Assembly: GCA_001899305.1 (NCBI GenBank)
Contig: MKWL01000002.1
Span: 186,001 to 250,000, forward strand
Reading direction: 5' to 3'
Source of the DNA: Thiobacillus sp. 0-1251
GTDB lineage: Bacteria; Pseudomonadota; Gammaproteobacteria; Burkholderiales; Thiobacillaceae
DNA length: 64,000 nucleotides
A program made the position numbers and the translations under genes. Below the pieces are notes generated by a model. It was given only the letters and a program-made list of their open reading frames with translations. It was not told the DNA's origin and searched no databases. This document shows, in pieces, positions 48,777-56,767 of the stretch. Numbering within the stretch: the stretch's first letter is position 1; each line of letters opens with the position of its first letter.

Positions 48777-49520
48777 ATGGAATTGTTAACCGAATTTGAA
48801 ACCGATATTGTGGCGCTTGTAATCAGCGTCCTGAGTGTTGTCGCGTACTACCTTTTCCTCAGCATGAAAGTGCGGGAAAACCCCACCTACACGATACATG
48901 GCGTGCACGAGCTCGCGCGCCGCTTGTGGGTAGCCAACATCATGCGCAATCCCGCCCAGGGCATCATGGGCGTGCAAACGCTGCGTAACTGGATCATGGG
49001 CTCGACATTGATGGCCTCCACTGCTGCCATCCTGATCATCGGTACGCTCACGCTCTCCGGTCAGGCCGAGAGCATTACGCGTAGCTGGCATGTGCTCAGC
49101 ATGACCAGCAGTCATGCAGCCGAATTGTGGATCGTCAAGGTCATGGCCCTGCTAATCACCTTCATCGTGGCGTTCTTTGCCTTTGCCATGTCGGTACGCC
49201 TGGCCAACCACGTGGTGTTCATGATCAACGTGCCGGAATTCGAAGCACATCACAATCTGTCGCCGGAATCCGTGGCTCGCCGTCTACATCGTTCCGGCAC
49301 CATGTTTTCGATCGGCATGCGCGCCTTCCTGTTTGCCATCCCGCTGGTGTTCTGGCTGTTCGGGCCTTATTTCCTGGTGGCAGCGTCGATCGGCCTGATC
49401 ATTGCGCTCTACCGCCTCGACCGCAGTGAATCCGAAGGCGTCATGGATGTCGGCCCCTCGGAAAAGCAAAAGCAGCAGAACGCGCCGGTCGTGTCCATAC
49501 AGGCCAAGTACGCCAAGTAA
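48777..49520 (+). CDS. DUF599 membrane protein
   Basis: A 247-residue DUF599 protein with four hydrophobic segments (IVALVISVLSVVAYYLFLSM, LMASTAAILIIGTLTL, IVKVMALLITFIVAFFAFAM, AFLFAIPLVFWLFGPYFLVA). A conserved stretch RLWVANIMRNPAQGIMGVQT follows the first segment. The function of the family is unknown. The gene is downstream of a sigma-54 promoter divergent from a two-component system, so it is likely that system's output. GAGAGG sits directly before the ATG. It converges with rlhA. Confidence 0.83.
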   Translation: MELLTEFETDIVALVISVLSVVAYYLFLSMKVRENPTYTIHGVHELARRLWVANIMRNPAQGIMGVQTLRNWIMGSTLMASTAAILIIGTLTLSGQAESITRSWHVLSMTSSHAAELWIVKVMALLITFIVAFFAFAMSVRLANHVVFMINVPEFEAHHNLSPESVARRLHRSGTMFSIGMRAFLFAIPLVFWLFGPYFLVAASIGLIIALYRLDRSESEGVMDVGPSEKQKQQNAPVVSIQAKYAK

Positions 49521-49537
49521 ATCCCCGGTAAATGACA

Positions 49538-49576
49538 GGTACAGGTGTGGTTCTTGTGAACCGCACCTGCCGTACC
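49538..49576. terminator. Hairpin between convergent DUF599 and rlhA
   Basis: GGTACAGGTGTGGTTC pairs with GAACCGCACCTGCCGTACC across a 4-nt loop TTGT, with one wobble and a small bulge. There is no T-run on either strand, so it may act as a transcript-end stabiliser or a factor-assisted terminator. Confidence 0.4.
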
Positions 49577-49592
49577 CTCACGACGCGACCGA

Positions 49593-51545
49593 CTATGCTC
49601 TGGGATGCGCCTTGTAGAACGTCAACGGCGCACTGTTTTTCACAACCGCCGGCTTCAGCTTCCCTACCACATGCATTTCGCACGGCTTGCAATCGAAGCG
49701 TAGCGTGAGCTTCTCGCTGCCGTTGATCAGCGTCAGCGGCGCGGCGCGTACCGTACCCTGCACGCCGGTGACTCCTTTGGCCTGCTTGGGGCAGAGCGAG
49801 AGTGAATAGCGCACGCAGTGCTTGGTGATCATCAACGAGACTTCACCAGACTCCTCGTGGCTTTCGTAGGCTGCGGCAATGACGTGCACGCCGTGCTTTG
49901 CGTAGAAATCGCGCGCCTTGTGATTGTAGACATTGGCCAGATAGGTGAGCGTGTCTTCAGGATAGGCTACGGGCGGCTCGACCGGCTGCATACGCGGCGG
50001 GCGCGTATAGGCCGCAGCACGCGCCGTTTCCAGTGCGGCGACCGCATCGCGACGCAAGGCATTGACGAAAGAAGCCGGAATGAACCAGGACTGCGTCAAT
50101 TCAAGCGCAACCCCCATGGCGGCAAAGGACGTAGTGCCGAGCTTGCCGAGATGCGCGCACAACGTGGCCTCGGCCTTGGCGGTGTCGTTGGCCGCTTCCC
50201 TGGGATGCGCGGCGGCCGCTACGGCGCAGTGGCCATCTTCATCGGTCAGGGTGAGCGAGAACCCCGCTTCGGTTTCGCCCAGGCGCATCCACACACCGAT
50301 ACGACGATCGCTGGATGCCTTGTCCAGCATGCGTATCCAGTTCATATCGCGATTGCGGTTGACCGGCGTGCCGGCGCGCAAGTCCTTGAAACCCGCCATG
50401 GGATCTTTTGGGAACACTCGCCACACGCCCTCGCCCAATTTCTCGGCACGGTTGATCGCAAGCCCGGCCAGATCTTTCTGCAGCGTGTAGTAGCAGAGGC
50501 CGTCACCGTTGTTGAGTACGGTATCGGGCATATCGGTCTCCAGTTCCACCCATTTGTCGCCAAGCTTGCGCACATGGCCGATCGGCAAACCGGGATTTTT
50601 CGGCGTGTCGAATGCACCGATATCGTCCTTGCGTCCGCCGACGAAATAATCGGTGAATTCGCGGTTGAAATTCTGGTTGGGGTCGGGCGTGAAGCTGAAC
50701 GTGGTGCGGCCGGATGACGCGCGTGCGAATTCCGGGCGGCGCGAGAGGATCTCGTCGAGCAATGTCCGGTAATGGGCCGTGATGTTCTTCACGTAGCCCA
50801 TGTCCTTGTAGCGGCCCTCGATCTTGAAGCTGCGGATACCAGCATCGATCAGCGCTTCGAGGTTGTCGCTCTGATTGTTGTCCTTCATCGACAACACGTG
50901 CTTGTCGTGGGCGACGATACGGCCTTCCATGTCGGTGACCTGGTACGGCAGGCGGCAGGCCTGCGAACAGTCGCCACGATTGGCGCTGCGCCCGGTGTGG
51001 GCATGGCTGATGTAGCACTGGCCGCTGTAGGCAACGCACAGCGCACCGTGGACGAAGAATTCCAGCGTGCAATGCGCAGGGTCGGTCGCGGCGCGGATCG
51101 CGGCGATCTGCTTGAGGTCGAGCTCGCGCGCCAGCACGATCTGGCTCAATCCGACGTCCTGCAGGAAGCGGGCCTTCTCGGGCGTGCGGATATCGGTCTG
51201 GGTACTGGCATGCAACTGGATCGGCGGCAGGTCGAGCTCCAGCAGGCCCATGTCCTGGATGATCAGCGCGTCGACGCCGGCCTCGTAAAGCTGCCGGATT
51301 TGTTGCCGGGCCGGCTCCAGTTCGTCGTCGCGCAGGATGGTATTGAGCGTGACGAACACGCGCGCATTGAAGCGATGCGCATGCGCCGCCAGCCTGGCGA
51401 TCTCGGCGATCTCGTTGGAAGCGGCCGCACGCGCACCGAACGACGGCCCGCCGATATATACCGCATCGGCGCCGTGGTTGACGGCTTCGATGCCGATATT
51501 GGCGTCGCGTGCGGGCGCGAGCAGTTCGAGTTGATGGGGTTCCAC
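49593..51545 (-). CDS. rlhA: Peptidase U32 family 23S rRNA hydroxylase RlhA
   Basis: A 650-residue U32-family protein. RlhA (YdcP) makes 5-hydroxycytidine at 23S rRNA C2501 with prephenate-dependent chemistry. The N-terminal TIM-barrel part is ELLAPARDANIGIEAVNHGA, DAVYIGGPSFGARAAASNEI, with the U32 signature EFFVHGALCVAYSGQC and the cluster-type Cys CSQACRLPYQV. The extended C-terminal (DUF3656-like) region and total length match RlhA rather than TrhP (about 450 residues). A GTG at 51545 gives the family N-terminus; the frame opens at 51566. The C-terminal Cys cluster FDCKPCEMHVVGKL is also typical. Confidence 0.85.
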   Translation of the reverse strand: MEPHQLELLAPARDANIGIEAVNHGADAVYIGGPSFGARAAASNEIAEIARLAAHAHRFNARVFVTLNTILRDDELEPARQQIRQLYEAGVDALIIQDMGLLELDLPPIQLHASTQTDIRTPEKARFLQDVGLSQIVLARELDLKQIAAIRAATDPAHCTLEFFVHGALCVAYSGQCYISHAHTGRSANRGDCSQACRLPYQVTDMEGRIVAHDKHVLSMKDNNQSDNLEALIDAGIRSFKIEGRYKDMGYVKNITAHYRTLLDEILSRRPEFARASSGRTTFSFTPDPNQNFNREFTDYFVGGRKDDIGAFDTPKNPGLPIGHVRKLGDKWVELETDMPDTVLNNGDGLCYYTLQKDLAGLAINRAEKLGEGVWRVFPKDPMAGFKDLRAGTPVNRNRDMNWIRMLDKASSDRRIGVWMRLGETEAGFSLTLTDEDGHCAVAAAAHPREAANDTAKAEATLCAHLGKLGTTSFAAMGVALELTQSWFIPASFVNALRRDAVAALETARAAAYTRPPRMQPVEPPVAYPEDTLTYLANVYNHKARDFYAKHGVHVIAAAYESHEESGEVSLMITKHCVRYSLSLCPKQAKGVTGVQGTVRAAPLTLINGSEKLTLRFDCKPCEMHVVGKLKPAVVKNSAPLTFYKAHPRA

Positions 51546-51579
51546 GGGCGGCGTTCCGGACAGCAAAACGCCATTTTAC

Positions 51580-52182
51580 TTACTTGGCGGGGTCGCGGCT
51601 CGCCAACTGCAGATAGGATTGCGCCTTGACTGCCTTGAAGGCCAGGTTCAGCGTGATGTCGTTGCCAACGAGGAAGGCGTACTTGCCCATGTTGAAGTCC
51701 GAGCGCCTGAGTGTGAGGGTCGCATTGGCGCCGCAGGTCTCTACCCGAGAATCGGGATCCTGCATGCACTGAAAATGCGTCACGGCAAGCGTCACCGGCC
51801 GGGTCACCCCCTTGATCGTGAGATCGCCCGACAGACTCGACTGCTCGCCGTTCAGGTTCATCTTGCCGGATTTGAAGGTAATGACCGGATAGTTGGCGGC
51901 ATCGAAGAAATCCGCCGCTTTCATTTGCGCATCCAGCAAAGCCTGGCCGGTGTTGACCGAAGCGGCGTCGATGCTTACCTCGGCCGACCCTGACTGGCTG
52001 TCGCGATCGAACACCACCGTGCCGCTGATCTTTTCGAAGCGATTGGTCTGGCTCGAGAGCCCCAGATAGCGATAACTGAACTGCGAGGACGTGCGGCTGC
52101 TGTCGATCACATAGGTTTCGGGTGCAGCCAAGGCTGAAGTTGCACTGGCAACAAGCGCGGTCAACAAGACAAAACGTTTCAT
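51580..52182 (-). CDS. YceI family periplasmic protein
   Basis: A 200-residue exported lipocalin-like protein. The signal peptide is MKRFVLLTALVASATSALAA. The YceI domain follows (YVIDSSRTSSQFSYRYLGLS, KISGTVVFDRDSQSGSAEVS, LTIKGVTRPVTLAVTHFQ, ATLTLRRSDFNMGKYAFLVG). YceI proteins bind isoprenoid quinones or related lipids. A cytochrome b561 gene lies upstream on the same strand, a frequent partner, though 386 bp apart. Confidence 0.92.
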   Translation of the reverse strand: MKRFVLLTALVASATSALAAPETYVIDSSRTSSQFSYRYLGLSSQTNRFEKISGTVVFDRDSQSGSAEVSIDAASVNTGQALLDAQMKAADFFDAANYPVITFKSGKMNLNGEQSSLSGDLTIKGVTRPVTLAVTHFQCMQDPDSRVETCGANATLTLRRSDFNMGKYAFLVGNDITLNLAFKAVKAQSYLQLASRDPAK

Positions 52183-52568
52183 AGATGCTCCTGCGAAAGG
52201 TGAACATCGGGATCCATTTGCCCGGCGGTCATGCCGCCCGACCGCTCCCGGTCATCGTTTCCTTCGGGAGCCTCGCAGGTGTTGCAACGCGTGTGCCCGC
52301 TGCCGGGCGCTGAAGTCGATCAAATTAAAGTCAACAAAATTAATATGTTGTGCTTTTACGCTCCATACGGATTCGCCGCGAATGGCCTCCAAATGACGGA
52401 AATTCCACACGCAACGTCGAACCGGGGACAACACCGAGCCCCGCATGGGAACGCGCAGGCCCTTCAAGATGGAGGTTGGGAATAGGCAATCTGCCGACGG
52501 CAGGCCTGGTGCATGCGTGGCCGGCGCCACGCATGCACATCAAGTGGAACGATGCACAGGTTTGTCGC
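52183..52568 (-). other. Intergenic region between cytochrome b561 and yceI
   Basis: About 385 bp with no supported gene on either strand. An AT-rich block at 52318-52355 contains TTGACT on the minus strand, a possible -35 for yceI, but no matching -10 was found. No repeat or terminator was recognised. Confidence 0.35.
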
Positions 52569-53108
52569 TTAAGTCTTGTTCCAGCCCATGCGCTGCAAGA
52601 ACGGCTGGCGTTCGATGAAGTGGTGCTGGAGAGCGCCGGCCACATGCAGGACGACCAGGGCAAGCAGGGTGTAATTCAGCGTTTCGTGCACTTCCTCGAG
52701 CAGATGACCCAAGGCCTTGTCCTTGCCGATCAGGTCAGGCAACGGCAGTACGCCGAACCACACCGTCTGCACGCCCTTGGCAGAGCTCATCAGCCAGCCC
52801 GAAATCGGAATCACCAGAATCAGCAAATACAGCAGGCCATGCGCGACGACACTCGCACGGCGCTGCCAACCGGCGACGCTGGCAGGCAGCGGGGGCGGCG
52901 TATGCGTCAGCCGCCACACCACCCGCAGTCCCGCCAGCATGAACACGGTGACGCCGATCCACTTGTGGTAGCTGAAGAGCTTGAGTTTCTCGGGCGACAA
53001 GGGCAGGTCGGCCATGTACAGCCCGAGCGGGAACGCCACGAAAATCAGCAGGGCAACCAGCCAGTGCAGCACGATCGCGGGGGTGGAATAACGCATTGCG
53101 GAAGTCAT
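52569..53108 (-). CDS. Cytochrome b561 family protein
   Basis: A 179-residue di-haem inner-membrane cytochrome. Four hydrophobic segments carry the haem-ligand His residues (YSTPAIVLHWLVALLIFVAF, FSYHKWIGVTVFMLAGLRVV, VVAHGLLYLLILVIPISGWL, YTLLALVVLHVAGALQHHF). It should transfer electrons between the quinone pool and a periplasmic partner, possibly the YceI-like protein. It lies downstream of moaE on the same strand with a 181-bp gap, so likely has its own promoter. Confidence 0.92.
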   Translation of the reverse strand: MTSAMRYSTPAIVLHWLVALLIFVAFPLGLYMADLPLSPEKLKLFSYHKWIGVTVFMLAGLRVVWRLTHTPPPLPASVAGWQRRASVVAHGLLYLLILVIPISGWLMSSAKGVQTVWFGVLPLPDLIGKDKALGHLLEEVHETLNYTLLALVVLHVAGALQHHFIERQPFLQRMGWNKT

Positions 53109-53289
53109 GCAATCTCCATGTTTGAAACCATTCAGAGGGGAAAAGCGGCCGACAGAATGTGGAGTCCGGTCAGCCAGGCAACGAAAAGAATCCTACTCGG
53201 TTTCCGCGATTGCGGGGCGTCGCCGAATACGGATCAAACCGAGACAGGGCCATGTAAAAACGTATGGCCGATTGTGCGGGGACGGTGCA

Positions 53290-53748
53290 TCAATCAGTTT
53301 TTCCCCAGCGCATGGCCGCTGCATCGTCGCTGGCGCGCGCCTCAACCCAGCGTTCGCCCTCCGGAGTCTCTTCCTTCTTCCAGAACGGCGCACGGGTTTT
53401 CAGATAATCCATGATGAATTCACAGGCGGCAAACGCCTCGCCGCGATGGCTGCCCGCCACGGCAACCAGCACGATGGGGTCGCCAGGCAGCAACCGGCCC
53501 ACCCGATGGATCAGCGTGACGTCGAGCAGAGTCCAGCGCGATTGCGCTTCCTCGACCAGCGCGGCCAGCGCCTTCTCGGTCATGCCCGGATAGTGTTCCA
53601 GCGTCATCGCGGCGACACCGCTGCCGTCGTTCATGTCACGTGCCAGGCCGACGAAGCTGGCGATGGCGCCGATGTCGGAGCGGCCGCGTCGCATGGCGTC
53701 GACTTCCGCGCCCAACTCGAAAGCCGCGTTCTGGACCACTATCTTCAT
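53290..53748 (-). CDS. moaE: Molybdopterin synthase catalytic subunit MoaE
   Basis: The 152-residue large subunit of molybdopterin synthase, which inserts two sulfurs into precursor Z using thiocarboxylated MoaD. Family markers: GAIASFVGLARDMNDG, LTLIHRVGRLLPGD-like stretch (VTLIHRVGRLLPGDPIVLVA), SHRGEAFAACEFIMDYLKTR and APFWKKEETPEGERWVEA, where the Lys pair is catalytic. It follows moaD by 4 bp. Confidence 0.96.
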   Translation of the reverse strand: MKIVVQNAAFELGAEVDAMRRGRSDIGAIASFVGLARDMNDGSGVAAMTLEHYPGMTEKALAALVEEAQSRWTLLDVTLIHRVGRLLPGDPIVLVAVAGSHRGEAFAACEFIMDYLKTRAPFWKKEETPEGERWVEARASDDAAAMRWGKTD

Positions 53749-53752
53749 CGTT

Positions 53753-54004
53753 TCAGCCTCCGGTGACCGGCGGGAAAATCGCGACTTCGGCGTTCTCGCT
53801 CAAGGCTGCATCGAGCGCGACGATGTCCTGATTGACCGCCACCCGGTATGCCCGGTCCGCGGCCAGTTCTTCCGCCCACACGCCACCGCGGGCCTGCAAC
53901 TGGGCAACCAGATCGGCGACGGTGCTGCCGGCGCAATCCAGCGTTTCCTCCGCGCATCCGAGGCGCTCGCGCAGGCGGGCAAAATAGAGCACGCGCAGTT
54001 TCAT
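53753..54004 (-). CDS. moaD: Molybdopterin synthase sulfur carrier MoaD
   Basis: An 83-residue ubiquitin-fold carrier. It starts MKLRVLYFARLRERLGCAEE and ends with the di-glycine tail (AIFPPVTGG) that becomes the thiocarboxylate. The ATG at 54004 overlaps the moeA stop by 4 bp; an earlier in-frame codon at 54100 would lie inside moeA. Partner of MoaE, encoded next. Confidence 0.95.
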   Translation of the reverse strand: MKLRVLYFARLRERLGCAEETLDCAGSTVADLVAQLQARGGVWAEELAADRAYRVAVNQDIVALDAALSENAEVAIFPPVTGG

Positions 54005-55194
54005 GCCAGCAGTTCCGCAAGGGGAATGAAGCGTACCCAGTCGCCCGGTTGCACCGTCTGGCCGATCTCGATATCGACGAGCCCATCGGCCCACGCACAC
54101 GATGTCAGCACACCCGAACTCTGGTTGGGATAGATTGCCGCGCGACCGTTTTCCTGCATGCGGGCGCGCAGGAATTCGCGCCGCACGCCGGGCTTGGTCC
54201 AGGCAAAATCCGCCTTGACCGGAAACGCCCGATACAGCACATCGCGAACCCCCATGCGCTTCAAGAGGAACGGCCGCACGAACAGGCAGAAGGTAACGAA
54301 GGCCGACACCGGATTGCCCGGCAGGCCGATGAAGTCGGCCTCATCCACGCGCCCGTAGACAAGCGGCTTGCCGGGTTTCATTGCGACTTTCCACATTTCG
54401 ACGCGTCCCAGTTTTTCGACTGCTGCCTTCACGTAATCGGCCTCGCCCACCGACACCCCGCCACTGGTGATGACGACGTCGGCCACGCTGGCGGCACCGG
54501 CCAGCGCAGCCTCGGTCGCTTCCAGCGAGTCGGGCACGATGCCGAGATCGATCAGTTCGCAGCCGAGGCCGTTCACCAGCCCGGTCAGGGTATATCGGTT
54601 GGAATTGTAGATCTGGCCCGGTCCCAGGGACGTGCCCGGCGTCACCAGTTCGTCGCCGGTGAAGAAGCACGCGACCTTCAGCCGCCGGAACACCGGCAAC
54701 TCGGCCAGTCCGACCGACGCCGCGAGCCCCATCTCGGCCGCACCGATGCGGGTGCCAGCGTCGAGCACCTGCGCGCCGGTTTCGATGTCCTCGCCGGCAC
54801 GGCGGACATTCTCGCCCCGCCGGGGCAATGCGTTGATCACGACGCCATCTCCTTCGGCGTAACAGTATTCCTGCATCAGCACGGCATCGGCACCTGGCGG
54901 GATCGGCGCGCCGGTAAAGATGCGCGCAGCGGTGCCCGGCTGCAGGGACTCGCCCACCGCACCGGCAAGAATGCGCTGCGAAACCGGCAGTCGGGTGCCG
55001 GCCGCCGCCACATCGGCAACGCGTACGGCATAGCCGTCCATCGCGCTGTTGTCGAGCGGCGGCACAGTGATGGCGGAAGTCTGCGGTGTGGCCAGTACGC
55101 GACCGAGCGCAGCAGTCACTGCAACCGTTTCGGTTTCGCGTGCGCTGCGTGCGCGTTCAAGCAGGGCATCAAGCAGTTGGTTGGCTGTGAGCAT
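54001..55194 (-). CDS. moeA: Molybdopterin molybdenumtransferase MoeA
   Basis: A 397-residue MoeA that inserts molybdate into adenylylated molybdopterin. Domains: N-terminal linker and domain II, then the MoCF-binding domain III with the TSGGVSVGEADYVKAAVEKL signature (about 247-266), and C-terminal domain IV. PPLDNSAMDGYAV and RIFTGAPIPPGADAV are further hallmarks. It overlaps mobB by 26 bp and moaD by 4 bp within the mobB-moeA-moaD-moaE operon. Confidence 0.96.
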   Translation of the reverse strand: MLTANQLLDALLERARSARETETVAVTAALGRVLATPQTSAITVPPLDNSAMDGYAVRVADVAAAGTRLPVSQRILAGAVGESLQPGTAARIFTGAPIPPGADAVLMQEYCYAEGDGVVINALPRRGENVRRAGEDIETGAQVLDAGTRIGAAEMGLAASVGLAELPVFRRLKVACFFTGDELVTPGTSLGPGQIYNSNRYTLTGLVNGLGCELIDLGIVPDSLEATEAALAGAASVADVVITSGGVSVGEADYVKAAVEKLGRVEMWKVAMKPGKPLVYGRVDEADFIGLPGNPVSAFVTFCLFVRPFLLKRMGVRDVLYRAFPVKADFAWTKPGVRREFLRARMQENGRAAIYPNQSSGVLTSCAWADGLVDIEIGQTVQPGDWVRFIPLAELLA

Positions 55195-55669
55195 GGTTCA
55201 GGATGAAGTCGGTAAGGGATTGAACGGTATCGATGTCGATGTGGGGAAATCCGTCGGGCGGCGCGATGTCCGACGCCACGGCCAGGATATTCGGGTCGTC
55301 GGGAAACAGCCAGGGCCTGGCAGTCTCGGCGCGATGGACTTCCAGCTTGGGGATGGCTTCGCGCTTGTACCCCTCGACCAGCACCAGGTCGCAAGGCGGA
55401 AATTTATTCAACAAGTCATCCAGCCGTGGCGGCGTGTCGCGGTGCTCAGTCAGTACCGCCGTGCGGTGATCCGATGCCAACAGCACTGCCATCGCACCGG
55501 CCTCGCGTACGCGCCAACTGTCCTTGCCGGGACGGTCGATGTCGAAATCGTGGTGAGTATGCTTGATCACCGCGACTTTGAGGCCGCGCGCAGCCAGGTG
55601 CGGCAGTACCCGCTCGATGAGCGTGGTCTTGCCGCTGCCGCTGTATCCGGCGATGCCAAAGATTTTCAT
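55169..55669 (-). CDS. mobB: Molybdopterin-guanine dinucleotide biosynthesis adaptor MobB
   Basis: A 166-residue GTP-binding P-loop protein: IAGYSGSGKTTLIERVLPHL (Walker A, residues 6-25), AVIKHTHHDFDIDRPGKDS and DLVLVEGYKREAIPKLEVHR. It assists MobA in forming the guanine dinucleotide cofactor. It is first in its operon and divergent from moaA, with a ModE-like box in the 89-bp gap. Confidence 0.94.
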   Translation of the reverse strand: MKIFGIAGYSGSGKTTLIERVLPHLAARGLKVAVIKHTHHDFDIDRPGKDSWRVREAGAMAVLLASDHRTAVLTEHRDTPPRLDDLLNKFPPCDLVLVEGYKREAIPKLEVHRAETARPWLFPDDPNILAVASDIAPPDGFPHIDIDTVQSLTDFILNHAHSQPTA

Positions 55670-55714
55670 GGTGGCACCTTCATTGTCAGTCAGGCCAGGT
55701 CAGGCTATATTTGA

Positions 55715-55738
55715 GGCTATATTTTTTCATATATAACC
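55715..55738. promoter_or_regulatory. ModE-like operator between mobB and moaA
   Basis: GGCTATAT (55715-55722) and ATATAACC (55731-55738) form an imperfect inverted repeat with an 8-bp spacer, the same 8+8+8 layout and TATAT half-sites as the E. coli ModE box. An additional GGCTATAT lies at 55703-55710. It sits about 20 bp before the moaA start and could block both divergent promoters. Confidence 0.7.
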
Positions 55739-55758
55739 CATTCCTGCCAACCCGCCTC

Positions 55759-56760
55759 ATGAACGCCGTTGTTTCAACCGCTCAGCCGGGCCTCATTGAT
55801 CAGTTCGACCGCCGCATCGACTACGTACGACTGTCGGTGACGGACCGTTGCGACCTGCGCTGCAGCTATTGCATGCCGGAAGGTTTCAAGGGCTTCGAGG
55901 AGCCTGAACACTGGCTCAATTTCGATGAGATCGAACGCCTGATCGGCGCATTTGCGCGCTTGGGCGTGCGCCGCATCCGCCTGACCGGCGGCGAGCCGCT
56001 GCTGCGGCGCGACATCGCCGGACTCGCCGGACGTATCGCCGCCCTGCCCGGCATCGAAGATTTATCGTTGTCCACCAACGCAACCCAGCTCGACAAGCAC
56101 GCCGAGGCATTGAAGGCCGCCGGCGTGACACGGCTCAACGTCAGCCTCGACTCACTGCAACAGGCGCGGGTGGAACGCATCAACGGCCGCGACGTACTCG
56201 CCAAGGTCATGACCGGACTGGCCGCCGCCCAGGATGCCGGCTTCGCACCGATCAAACTCAACATGGTGGCCCTGCGCGGCACCAACGACGACGAGATCGA
56301 CGAGATGGTCGCCTTCTGCATGGAACGCGGCTTCGTGCTGCGGCTGATCGAGGCGATGCCGATGGGCGACACCGGCCGCAACGCCGAATACCTCGACCTG
56401 CAGCCGGTGAAAGAGCGTCTGCGTACACAGTTCGGCCTGGTCGAGACCGCCCTGTCCGGTGGCGGTCCTGCGCGCTATCTCGGCACACCGGACGGCAACT
56501 TCAATGTCGGCTTCATCACGCCGATCTCGCAGCATTTCTGCGAAACCTGCAACCGCATCCGCATCGCCGTCGACGGCACCGCCTACATGTGCCTGGGTCA
56601 GGAAGAGAAATTCGAATTTCGTCCGCTGCTGCGCGGGGGGGGCAGCGACGCCGAACTGGACGCCGCGATCCTGCACGCAATCAATCTCAAGCCGGAACGC
56701 CACGAATTCCGCGAAGCGCCCCACAAGATCCTGCGCTTCATGTCGATGACTGGTGGCTGA
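55759..56760 (+). CDS. moaA: GTP 3',8-cyclase MoaA (radical SAM)
   Basis: A 333-residue radical SAM enzyme for the first step of molybdenum-cofactor synthesis. The SAM cluster is CDLRCSYCMPEGF and the C-terminal cluster HFCETCNRIRIAVDGTAYMC; the C-terminus ends with Gly-Gly (SMTGG), required for activity. RIRLTGGEPLLRRDI is the glycine-rich SAM loop. The ATG at 55759 is preferred over an earlier in-frame start at 55711, which would lie within the ModE-like box. Confidence 0.97.
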   Translation: MNAVVSTAQPGLIDQFDRRIDYVRLSVTDRCDLRCSYCMPEGFKGFEEPEHWLNFDEIERLIGAFARLGVRRIRLTGGEPLLRRDIAGLAGRIAALPGIEDLSLSTNATQLDKHAEALKAAGVTRLNVSLDSLQQARVERINGRDVLAKVMTGLAAAQDAGFAPIKLNMVALRGTNDDEIDEMVAFCMERGFVLRLIEAMPMGDTGRNAEYLDLQPVKERLRTQFGLVETALSGGGPARYLGTPDGNFNVGFITPISQHFCETCNRIRIAVDGTAYMCLGQEEKFEFRPLLRGGGSDAELDAAILHAINLKPERHEFREAPHKILRFMSMTGG

Positions 56761-56767
56761 AGCCGCC

